Assembly (NCBI RefSeq): GCF_901709675.1
Contig: NC_051092.1
Span: 748,491 to 812,490 of the forward strand
DNA from: Syngnathus acus
Taxonomy: Eukaryota; Chordata; Actinopteri; Syngnathiformes; Syngnathidae
Direction: 5' to 3'
DNA: 64,000 bases
Part shown: piece by piece, positions 19,239 to 29,374 of the stretch
Position numbering within the stretch: position 1 is the stretch's first letter
Layout: every line of letters begins with the position of its first letter
The notes under the pieces: model-generated
Databases searched by the model: none
Seen by the model: only the letters and a program-made list of their open reading frames with translations
What the model was told of the DNA's origin: nothing
Program-made: the position numbers and the translations under genes

Positions 19239-20334
19239 TTAGAAAAGGACAAATGTTTGAAAAAGGTCCAACGGCTTCCGTTTGTTCACCTCCTCCAGTT
19301 TGGTCACTTCCCAATTCCAAGAACGAGAGGTCAATGTTTCCTTGTTGCGATACAGACGCAGTGTGTCTGTCGACTGAAAGTTGACTTTACTGTCAAATTT
19401 GTACAATGTTTGAATTGCGTTCAATACAGTTGTGTTGAGCCCACTTGTCCCACCCAGTATGTTTGAGTAGGTTCCCTCCACGCTCCACACTCACTTGATG
19501 TGGGAGAGGCCAGCGGGGCGGGGGGGGGGGCACTCGTGTCGGCTGGGCAAGCGGCTGCAATCGGACACATTACTTTCAGACAACTTTGACAGACAGAAGC
19601 ACAACAGCGGGCTGAGTGGGATCTTGCAAGGCATTGCCACGGAAATCTTCAATCAGGTGGGACAGTTTTGGCCTCGCTTGAGCACTTTTTGCATGACACC
19701 GTAGTTCAAACTAAATCTCCAGGAGACTTTTGCTTGACCCCCTCTGCATGCATGCATGTGCACTTGGTTTAAGGGCATGAAGAGTTCTATTTTGGTTTGT
19801 TTGTAGGTTTACCACTTCTGAGATGTGAAGTTGTTCATTTTGTAGGGTGTTCCTCCTGAGGAGTTAAATTTGGCTTCAGCGCCAGTGCGCTACAGTAGCT
19901 ATGTTATTGCTGCATGTCATGTGACACAAGCTGTCAAGTATCTTTACCCACCACATATTTGATTTCATTAGTGAGCTACTCCTGCTCACTCCTTGCAAGT
20001 TTGGGAAGTTTCATTCTTCACGTTTACTCAATGGGGAATACACATCATACAATATTACACCTGAAATAAACTCTTATCACAACTTATTAGATTTCATTGC
20101 ATGCAATAATTTTTAGAGTTGCTAGATGGAGACTATTAAATCTTTGCTTCAAAGACACATTAGATCAGATGCTGCTGTACTGGATGTGTGCTTTGCATAA
20201 TAAATATCACAGTGGAGCCAATGTCGGCTCTAATAGGCTCTGATGCAAATATTGTTTTCAGCCACCAGTCATTTGTCAAATGTCTCCACACTGTACTGCA
20301 ACCTGGTCCTATTATGATTGAAATGTTTTTCAGA
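19239..20334 (+). other. Intergenic and cd151 5' leader region
   Basis: Follows the cracr2-like stop. A GC-rich patch with a long G run at 19500-19560 may be the cd151 promoter. A possible leader exon ends at 19655, where CAG is followed by GTGGGA. AATAAA at 20065-20070 is of uncertain use. No coding exon recognised. Confidence 0.4.
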
Positions 20335-22685
20335 ATGGAAACTCGGAGGGAAAACTCCAACAAATGTGGGATCATATGTCTGAAGTACATGCTCCTCATG
20401 TTTAACATTCTCTTTTGGGTAAGTTACAAAAGCAATGCGGATATTTGTCATTGAAAACCAGAACAATACACTTCTTTTTGAATTTTTCACTAAAGGAGGA
20501 TGCAGATAGAAATCTATTTTGACTTGGTCAAAGAACAACCTCATGACAATTGTATCAAACGAATCGAGTGGTTTGTTGCCTCAGGTGGCAGGGGGTGCGG
20601 TGTTGGCCGTGGGCGTTTGGACTTTGGTGGAAAAGAGTGACTACATAAGTCTGCTGAACTCCAACTTCTACACAGCATCCGCTTACGTCCTCATTGTCGC
20701 CGGGGCCGTTGTGATCGTCACCGGTATCATCGGATGCTGCGCCACTCTGGGGGAGATGAAGAGGCTTTTGATTGTGGTGAGGCAAAAAAAAAAAGTTCAT
20801 TGTCTACACAAGGAATGTCCCGTTGAAGATTCTGCTTCCACCTGCTCACGCTGATCTGGTCTGGGGTGGCTTTGAAAGTTAAGCCTGAGTCACCTTGTGC
20901 ACCGTGTGCAGCTCACTGGAACGGCCCACACCGAATGGAGCTGTAGTGTGACGTGCCAGGTCACATGGCGCGTGTCCTCAAGAGTTGACATTTTTAGATT
21001 TTGGCTAAGGTGAAAGGAATGAGGAGCATCGCAAGCATCCGCGTAAAGCAGACATGCAGAGGCAGCCGGGGGAGGCTACGTGTTGTGTAAATCGAGAAGC
21101 AAACCCACTGACTTTAGGACTATGAGAACGGGAACAACTTGCTGAAAATATTTCATATCATATGTGAAGACATGTCGGACCGCGTGTGCTAAGCCGGGAG
21201 TCACCAACCTTTTTGAAACTCAAAGCAAAGGCGGGAAATCGATTCAGTAAAAACACTTTCAAGCCATATTCACCAGCATTACAATATCTGATTGACATGT
21301 GTGTTGTTTGTCATGTTCGATATCTCTTGCAGTACTTGGTGCTGTTGCTGTGTGTTTTTCTGCTGGAACTCGTCGCAGGTGTCTTGGCATACATGAAATA
21401 CCAAGAGGTAAACTCTTTTACTCCCAACTTTTTTGTGTGTGTTTGTTTGTGCTGTCGGCCCTATAAATCCAAATCCAGCGTGAATGATTATTTTTCAATG
21501 CCACTCAGGTGTTTTTCTTTTTGTCACCATCATTTTAACAGAGAGAGAGTTGAGTTGCCTGTTTACCATGAATTGAGCCTTCTCACACATTCATTCTTCT
21601 TTGTTCCCCCCTTTTCTTGCTCCAGTGTTTCCCTTTCTGCCAAAAGGTAATCTGCTGCCACTTGATGTATTTTACAAGTGCATCTCAATATATTTGAATT
21701 TCATGAAAAAAACGTTCAAATATGTCAGTAGTTTCATTTCATTACAGAGGTGAAAGTCGTCCGTTGTTGATTCTCAAGACACAAAGTGAAATACTTGATG
21801 ATATTGTTTTTCATCTTGAGAATTTACGATATCAAACAAGAAACAATCAAATGACCTCAGAAATGGAAATGTTTTTTTTTTTGCTTGTAACTAAAGCACC
21901 CTCTTAATACATCAATGTCATCTGTGAGATTCTACTTGATTGAAAATGCACCTGTACTGTATATCAACATGCTCTGTCACAGGTTGATATGAAATGCACA
22001 TAGTCGCTCAGGTCAACTTGAAATGAACTCAAAAGAAAATACGTGCCAATGCGCCCGCCGCTTGTGTCGTCACAGCTGGATGAGGAGCTGAGGCAAAACT
22101 TGAAGGTGACCATGCAGCAGAAATACCAACAAGCCGGGGAGGACAGCGTCACACAAGCTGTGGACAAGCTCCATCAGGAGGTGTGGATACGTATATTGTA
22201 GAAGATCTACACACTGCATCTGGTTGAAATTGGTGTCGTTCCCTTTCAGTTCCAGTGCTGCGGCAGTAACAGCTCCTCCGACTGGAAAGACAGCATTTGG
22301 ATCCAGGCCGCCGCACGAGACGGCCAGCTTGTTCCTGACAGCTGCTGTAAAACACCCAGCAGCCTCTGCGGCATCAGAGAGCATCCCTCCAATGTTTACA
22401 AAGCGGAGGTGGGTACACATGCCTGACACCAATTGACAATATTCTAAATGTGTTGTGATACCAGGGAGGCTGCGTCATGAAACTGGAGGAGTTCATTCTC
22501 AGTCAGCTGTATATTCTTGGCGCGCTGGGCATTGTGATTGCAGTTTTACAGGTGAAAAAAATCCATTTCCATCCAAAAGTATGTTCAGTACTGAACTAAC
22601 ACTTTCTTTGTATCTTTAATTCCAGCTATTTGGGATGATGTTTACTTGCTGCCTTCATCAAAATCTGAAAAATGATCCCTACTGA
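20335..22685 (+). CDS. cd151: CD151 antigen, tetraspanin
   Basis: Four-pass plasma-membrane protein that partners laminin-binding integrins and organises adhesion. Exons: 20335-20418, 20585-20776, 21333-21407, 22076-22180, 22250-22408, 22465-22551, 22626-22685, giving 253 residues, the same as human CD151. Seen: four hydrophobic segments; SDYISLL in the small loop; in the large loop the CCG signature, a NSS glycosylation site just after it, PDSCCK and further cysteines; cysteines near the membrane faces that could be palmitoylated; tail NLKNDPY. The start is chosen because an acceptor (TTTTTCAG) directly precedes ATG at 20335. The integrin-contact tripeptide QRD of human CD151 is IRE here. 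Next to a cracr2b-type gene, as in human 11p15.5. Confidence 0.97.
21196..21240. mobile_element. hAT-like repeat fragment
   Basis: The motif AGTCACCAACCTTTTTGAAA resembles the piece at 14298 and many teleost hAT ends. It is a fragment only, in cd151 intron 2. Confidence 0.3.
21673..21900. mobile_element. Dispersed repeat fragment in a cd151 intron
   Basis: Starts AAGTGCATCTCAATATATTT, which resembles an abundant teleost DNA-transposon-derived repeat beginning AAGTGCATCTCAATAAATT; family not known. It has no intact open frame. Confidence 0.4.
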
Positions 22686-23525
22686 TGTTGCACTTTTTAA
22701 ATATGCTTTCAAATAACAAGCTTGCACTTTTAAAGTTGAGCTGCTGGGCAGCACTTCACTATGGAAAATAAGGATGATGCAGGAAATGCAAGCTTGCTGT
22801 GGTTATATTTACACGTACTGTACTGCTGCTCTTGGTGTGCCACAAGGTTTAGTTAACTACATAATATACCGGAAATACCAACAATAAAAACAATTAGCAT
22901 GAACATCAATAAAAGGCATTGTATTATTTGAATGTATTGCTGACATGCTGCTGTGATGGATTGGTTAATGAGTCACATTTCAAATATTTGAGAGCACAGG
23001 TATGGAAATAATGGCCTGTGTGACGTTCTTCATTCCATTCTTCATTCCCTTCTTTACCCATCATTTAGTCCTGCGTTCATTTTGTGATTTTTTTCAATTG
23101 CACAATTAAAATGCCTCTCATTTTTATTCATTTCTCATCAGTTTCATTCGAAATAACTGAATTAAAATCGTGAAATAAATTGACTATAGGTTATGTGACT
23201 ATAGTTACATCAATTAAAAATAACAAATGATTCGCTTTTTGAAATAAAAAAATTCATTTAAATTATTTTAAATATTTGTCACGATTCTACCACGTTGTGT
23301 GAAAAAGTGTATTAACGCCCTCTGGTGAGTATAAGAAAGAATGCAGTTTTCCGATTTAGCAACTCGAGATTTTCTTGTGAAGGTCTTCCGGCGGATGTTA
23401 TGGTCAGCTGACCCGCCTTCCTCCTCGCGGAACTTCCTGTTTGACACGAGCAAATCTCAATTTGATTGCTACAACATTATGTCATCGATTTAAGCACAAG
23501 CGGGCAGAAAAAAAAAGATTGGAAA
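22686..23525 (+). other. cd151 3' UTR and gatd1 promoter
   Basis: AATAAA signals at 22883-22888 and 22908-22913 probably end cd151 mRNA. AT-rich sequence follows to 23300. A GC-richer patch from 23380 to 23525 before the gatd1 ATG is its likely promoter. No gene seen between. Confidence 0.5.
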
Positions 23526-24850
23526 ATGTCTGCAAAGCCAACGTGTTTGATTGTGTTGAGTGCCGCTCCTCAAGGTGTGTTTGACAAGCTCTTCGTTTAA
23601 CTGCAATTTTTAAAAAAAAAAAATTGCACTTCATGCATGAATGTTGTAACTTGTTTTATTTTCACTGGTCGCTAGGAGTTTCTGCAAAGTCTTTCCAGCA
23701 GTGTTTCAATCTTTGCTCTTCTGTGTTTAACCTCCAGACAGCAACGCCTGCGGTAAATCTCCTTTTCCTGGATAAAAAAAAATCTGCTCAAACTGGACTA
23801 AAATATACAAATTAAAACGTCATATTGAGGGGGGGGAAGAATCCTAGCTGTATGGCTTCTCTTAATTCTCCTTTAAAAAAACTACAATGACAATGCTAAT
23901 TTTAGTCCTGTTTATTTTTTAATTGGGTTCAACCTTCAACAAATCAAACTAGAAGGTATTTCAGAAGAACACATTTAGCAATGTCACTAACCTAAGCTGT
24001 CTGTTTCATTCAAGGGGAAGCCAATGGATTTTGTTGGGGTGGATGACAGCACATCCAGGTGGGTGCAGGACTTTCACATGAAACCTTACGCAACTCCTGC
24101 CAAACTTGAATCCATCGATGGTGAGAGTCATTCAGTCACGATTTTTGTCAATTAGTTTTGCCCGCTGTCACCACGACCTTGTGGTTTATTGATTGATTTT
24201 CGAATAGGGGCTCGATACCAGTCTCTGCTCATTCCCGACTGCCCGGGAGCACCCATCGACCTGGCACACAGCGGCTCTCTGCACCGTATTCTCTCACACT
24301 TCATCTCTCAGGAGAGTGAGTAGAGAGCCTCTTGTCAAAGTCTGTGACCAAATAAATGTGTGCATGCTAGTTAAGTGTCGATGTGCGCAGAAGCCGTGTG
24401 TGCTGTCGGACAGGGAGTGTCAGCTCTTTGCTCTGCCACCGAGGGGAACAGGTGGATCTTGGACGGCTATAGTTTGACCGGGGTATGTTCAATAAGCGTC
24501 ACATTGGAAAATTGTGCAATGTCAATTTAAATGTGTTTGCTGCCGCTGAAGCCGTCAGTGTTTGAACTGGTGCGGAGGCCGGACTTTGCCAACCTGCCTT
24601 TAATCGTAGAAGACTTTGTGAAGGACAGCGGTGGCTCATACACAGGCGAGTGCAACTTCGTCATAGCCGATGTCTCGATGGCATATTTTTTCAAACTTCT
24701 TCGGGAAAACCTTCTATTGAACTTGGTTTCGCAGCGAGCCAAGAGGACGCCGTGCACGTCGTCGCCGACAGACACCTGATAACCGGTCAGAACGTGCAGT
24801 CCACCTGGCTTGCTGTCAACAATTTAATTCTGCTTGCTAGCGCCAAGTAA
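23526..24850 (+). CDS. gatd1: Glutamine amidotransferase-like class 1 domain protein 1 (PDDC1)
   Basis: Member of the DJ-1/PfpI-like class 1 amidotransferase superfamily; its substrate is not known. Exons: 23526-23574, 23676-23752, 24015-24120, 24208-24315, 24391-24482, 24552-24645, 24735-24850, giving 213 residues (human about 220). Seen: start [18 protein letters not shown], then [25 protein letters not shown] (the loop that precedes the nucleophile-elbow region), [41 protein letters not shown] and [14 protein letters not shown]. The last intron (24646-24734) begins with GC, not GT: CAG followed by GCGAGT is the only split that keeps the frame. The gene is tail to tail with chid1, stops 370 bases apart. 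Confidence 0.95.
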
Positions 24851-25220
24851 GATGAGCTGAGTCACATTTGGCGTCACACTGTACCTCAAAGATGAATTTA
24901 TTCTGTGAGCAAACTCAATGCACTTGCACATCAAATCCATCATTTCACTTCATTTCTGCAGCACCTTGTCTCCGTGATCGTTTGGATCAACTCAACTAGC
25001 TTGCTTCATCATTTTCAAAACCTATTTGATAGTCAAGGTAATACGATTGTATTTTTCAATTCACGCTGATTGATTTGTCCTGCTTAACACGCTTCTCCTT
25101 TCTTAATGGAACTTCACCCATTGATTTATTTGCAGTAACTTTGCATTTTCTTTGTCCCAATCAACCATTAAATCCTTTCAGCAGCTTTGTGGTACAATTA
25201 AGAATCCATGAGCTGAGGAC
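24851..25220. other. Convergent 3' region of gatd1 and chid1
   Basis: Holds both 3' UTRs. A minus-strand AATAAA (25130-25125) serves chid1. No clear AATAAA for gatd1; ATTAAA at about 25168 is one candidate, and the two transcripts may then overlap. Confidence 0.5.
25125..25130 (-). promoter_or_regulatory. Polyadenylation signal of chid1
   Basis: AATAAA read on the minus strand, about 90 bases beyond the chid1 stop. Confidence 0.5.
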
Positions 25221-27622
25221 TCAAAGGAGGTCATAGAAGTAGTCCAGTCCTTGTCCCAGTTCCCACAAGGAAATTCCAGTACCCAGTTTTTTAGCCAGAG
25301 CGATCCTCACATACACCGACTGCAAAGTTAAAGAGTATTCAATTCAACATAGAACCATGACCACAAATTGTAATTAACATTCAGAAAGTAATGAAAGTAC
25401 ATTTCAATCAAGTTTTACCTTCAATGATGGATAGTACACCACATGTTTTACTCCATTGCTTTGGAAACAAAGAAAGGGCAGATCAGTCCGAGCGTCGGGA
25501 TGGAAGTCGAGCGTGACTCATCGAAAAATGACAGCCTTACCTCTTGTAGGTAAAATGGTGCTCACCGTTGAAGTCATCCCAGACGATTTTGGGCTTGTGT
25601 TCCCACAAAAGGTCGATGTACCTGCCAACGGTTGCACATGAACACTTCATTCCAATAAAAGACAAGTAGGATGGCGCTCACCTCCCCCCAAGAAGGGGCT
25701 CTGTTTTCTGGCTCCCAAAGTCCAGGCCGTATAAATTGAGCCCAAGCAGAATTTTGGATCTCCACTCTTTCTTGGGGGCCAGCTGCACGATGCAGTCGTT
25801 CACCCAGGACAAGGGGGAACTCGGGCCCGCTCTGACGACAGACACCATCAATTTGTTCTACTAGTACTGCGACCGGTCACCATTTTCTAATTGACTTTGA
25901 CTACAACTAAATTCCAGATATGATCACCATCGATTCCATTGTCCTTACTTGGGACCACTGGAGTAGTCGTACGTCATGAGGCTGAAGCCGTCCACTATTG
26001 GGGCAAGTTGCTCAAACTCTTTCCTGTCAAACATGCCGGGCTGGCCGGCGCTAATTGGGGCACAAATTCCACACGCGGTCGGTCGGTCAGCATCGTCATG
26101 GCAGACATTGAACTCGTCTGACTAGCTTCACTTGCCTCGTCACGGCAGGAGGAATGACAAGGATGCAATGGAATAGGTTGGCCTTCAACGTTTCGCACGT
26201 GTGCGTCACCAAATGCACCAGTTCCCTGTTGGACACACATTGGGTCATTTTGGTGCCATTCCAAGTTCAAAAGCTGTCGCCGGTGATGGACTCACTTCCT
26301 TTTGTTGCCTGCCAGCTGGCTCCACAGCTCCAAGGTGAAGCCATCAAATCCCTCCGCCTGCAGTAGCAGACAAAAAACACAAGTCCGGTGGGCCACCAGT
26401 CAACTGCAGTGGACTCTGCGCTAGTTTACCTTTGCAACCTTGACCAGCTCCATTCCCAGCTCCTCAATCTCATCTTCACTGGACAGCACGCTCATGTAGT
26501 CCTGATAGGACCAGCCGTCAAACAGCAGCCTGGGCACTGGCCGCAAAACAACACTGCGTCTTTATCTGGACAAACACAAGCAGGCAGGCAGGCAGGCAGG
26601 CAGGCCTCATCTGCTCTGCCGTACTCACCCATCTTCACTTGATTGTTGGATTTGCGCACCGCTTTGACCCAGCCTGGAAAGATGCGAGCATTTCATCAAA
26701 TGGGAATGACTAAAGAAAAGAAGAAAGAGCCAGCCGTGTACCCGTGTCATGGTCGTGAAGCCCAGTGACTTCAAAGCGCTCGCTCCCTCGTCGGCGAAGT
26801 TGAAGCCACACCGGAGACACCGAGGTCAGTTTGGGACCAAACAGCTTGGCGATGTCATAACCGTGGGAATTCCACTAGGGAGAGAACATATTTTAGATCA
26901 GGCAATTATTGGGAGCCACACAGGGAAGGTCTCATTGCTCAAGACTTACGGGTGTGACATAACCAATCACTTCTCCTTTAAAAGTCTTCTGGATGTGCGT
27001 CCAATATCTTTTCTCTTCCCTCACGACATCCTTCCAATGAATTGATGTTTTCACCAGTCCCCTCTCCAACACACTCTCTGATGCTGGGGAGGACTGGACA
27101 CCGACACACAATCCAGTTAAACAACAAATGTGGCGTTTGAAATTGCCTACCTGAGTCGTTACAGCGGTAAATATACCACAATAAAGTCCCAAAAATCATT
27201 TTACAACATTACTCTTAAAAACATAGTCTACTTCATTTGGAAAAATGCTGAATTCTAAGTGCACATGCGTAGAGTCAACATTACATGGTAAAAAAAAAAA
27301 ACCGACGGTTCAGACATTTGACACTTTGTTGTTACCGTACGTACACTGTTTGGCGGAAGAACACGTACTTACTACCGGTCGGTCATTCGTTAGTTCGTGG
27401 CTTTGAAATGTTTTGCCAAATAATGTCGACTTTTTCATTCCATTTGAAAGCAAGGAGCGCCACTCCTCCTAGTGTGATGTGAACAAGGTAAACGTTACTC
27501 ACCTCATTTTCGCGTTCAACTTTGTGCGACTTCTTCAAATCCGTTTTGGAGAGTGTCCCACACACCAAAGAGATGCAGCAGTAGGACACCGCGACAACTG
27601 ACACCACGAACCTTCTTCTCAT
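25221..27622 (-). CDS. chid1: Chitinase domain-containing protein 1 (SI-CLP type)
   Basis: Secreted or lysosomal GH18-fold, chitinase-like lectin; the human protein binds stabilin-1. Minus-strand exons: 27622-27503, 27093-26950, 26874-26742, 26673-26629, 26536-26430, 26357-26296, 26225-26136, 26050-25949, 25831-25682, 25621-25541, 25458-25419, 25319-25221, all in phase, 390 residues (human 393). Seen: signal peptide in the first 22 residues; [47 protein letters not shown] at the place of the GH18 catalytic strand, which lacks the full DxxDxDxE, so an active chitinase is unlikely; [30 protein letters not shown]; end [12 protein letters not shown]. The intron 26135-26051 starts GC (AG then GCAAGT). 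One intron is only 60 bases (25681-25622). Confidence 0.96.
26581..26605. repeat. (CAGG)n microsatellite
   Basis: Six CAGG units in a short chid1 intron, 24 bases below the exon edge at 26629. Confidence 0.9.
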
Positions 27623-27966
27623 TTCCAAATTTCAAAACCAAATAGATGAGGGAGTTTCAAAAAAATGGGGGCTTTATCGGCTATGCGGGCTTGTGTCGTG
27701 AACAGCAACAGAACATTGCGTTCAACGAATGAGCAAAAAAGCGGGCCAATTCGGATAGCTAGCAAAAAAAAAAAACAATCCAGCAATTAAAAAGATCAGC
27801 AATTATCGAGAACAAATTTGCCTCTGTGATGTCAATACGGCTCGCTCAGTCACTTCCGCCTTTCACTGTTTTCAGAATAAAACTTGTGTGAGTCGAACGA
27901 GTCCTTCCAGTTCGCCAACCGGTTTGCTGTGTTTCATCCTCCTTGCTGTTGATAATACGTCAAAGG

Positions 27967-28242
27967 AAAATCAGGATTTTTCATACATATTTTTTTAGTT
28001 TGAAATTCTGAATTGTCTCCCCATAAACGATATAATCATTTGTTTTCTCATAATTGCACCACATTGGATGCCTCCCTCCTGGTCTGAGGTTAATACTTGA
28101 TAGAAGATCAGAATTTTTAAAAGCATATTTTTTAAGTTTGACATTCTGAATTGTAACCCCATAAATTATATAATCCTTTTTTTCTCTCATTATTTCTTCC
28201 TCATAATTGCACCACATTGGACTCGAATGCCTGTTCTGAGGT
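27967..28242. repeat. Diverged tandem duplication, unit about 137 bases
   Basis: Two copies follow one another. Both hold CATATTTTTT, TTCTGAATTGT, CCCCATAAA, TATAATC, TCATAATTGCACCACATTGG and TCTGAGGTT in the same order. The second copy has a small insertion in the T-rich middle. Confidence 0.75.
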
Positions 28243-29044
28243 TTTGTGTTCAGGTTTTCTCCAGGTACTGCGACTTTGTGTCTTGGCATGTGAAGAAATT
28301 GACTAATTTATTATTATTATTATTATTAAATTGACTATAAAAATAAATCAAGCGTCTTTTGGCAGTCAGACTGTTGGTTTGGACCGGTGCCATCACATTG
28401 CCAAGACATTCTGCAATGGACACCAAGTCCCAACTGAGCCACGCTAAAAATGACCAAGTGTTTTCCAACAGAGCTTCAGTCTCAAAGGCATACATGACTT
28501 CATTTTTAGCAGCCAAAAATGAAAACAAAGTAACCAACGAAATGTTCATCACGACGTACAAGAAGAAATATGACACAATTCATGATTTCAAAATTCATTC
28601 TTATTAGTGAACATATAACGTGCACATATTTTTCAGAAAAACCAAAATGTCTCAAGTTTGAGTCACCGTTGAGTTGAATTGTAAAACATTTTGCTGGGTC
28701 ATGTATTTGATTGCACTCCAGAGTGGGAATCAAAACCACAAGCATGCTAATAGACACGTAGAAGAAACAAGTCTGGCATGATTTACAACATTGTGATAGC
28801 TGTTGACAGTAAGTCATCAAGGTCTGACAATGCTGAGGCTTTTCTCTTTTGCAACAGACAGACTTGTATTTTCACATTCAGCATTTGTGTCTGTGTGCGT
28901 GCGGTTGAACCGCCGCATCATTTTTTCCCATCCTCCGATATGTTGGCCAGAGCAGAACTTGTTTCAGCCAAGTTTGACGAGCAAAGCACTTGTGTAATGA
29001 GCTGTACGTGAAATTTGAATCATCAGCATCTTGTAGATATGGTC

Positions 29045-29345
29045 AGAGTTCGATCCCGACTCCAGCTTTCACGTGTGGAGTTTGCATGTTCTCCCCGTGC
29101 CTGTGTGGGTTTCCTCTGGGTTCTTTCCACGTTACAAAAACATGCATGGTTGGCTGATAGACCAATCCAAATTGCCTGGATGGATGGATCGATCAGTGGA
29201 TGGATTCCAGATCAGCAGACATGGATGGGCAGATGGCTGGATTGATATATGGATGTATTGGTGGATGATGATGGAGGGAGGGAGGGAGGGATACATGGTT
29301 GTAAAAGTGGATGAATCGATGATGGAGGGATGGCTGGATGAATGT
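29045..29345. mobile_element. Retroposon-like dispersed repeat with GGAT-rich tail
   Basis: Contains GTTCGATCCCGACTCCAG, then TTTGCATGTTCTCCCCGTGC and ACATGCATGGTTGGC, a combination found in a very common teleost repeat that I cannot class with certainty. A simple GGAT/TGGA and GGAG tract follows, as often at the 3' end of such copies. Confidence 0.5.
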
Positions 29346-29374
29346 CCAGAGGGAGGACTGTTGAGCCGCAGTCT

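Larger units (their letters stand above)
27623..29374. other. Intergenic between chid1 and the TRIM gene; promoter and repeats
   Basis: 27623-27900 should hold the chid1 promoter. 27967-28242 is a diverged tandem duplication. 28250-29040 has open frames on both strands but nothing recognisable and no convincing splice structure. 29045-29175 is a dispersed repeat and 29180-29345 a GGAT/GGAG-rich tract close to the TRIM stop. Confidence 0.5.

Noticed and set aside
20314-20334. Upstream ATG in frame with cd151
   Set aside because: The TTTTTCAG acceptor at 20333 lies between, so that ATG is intronic; starting at 20335 gives exactly 253 residues.
24646-24779. Read-through of gatd1 exon 6 into the intron as a longer coding exon
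   Set aside because: The frame continues but the residues do not resemble GATD1; the GC-AG splice restores the family C-terminus.
28250-28576. 108-codon minus-strand frame with hydrophobic start
   Set aside because: Low-complexity Asn run from a TTA repeat, no splice context and no recognisable domain; treated as chance.
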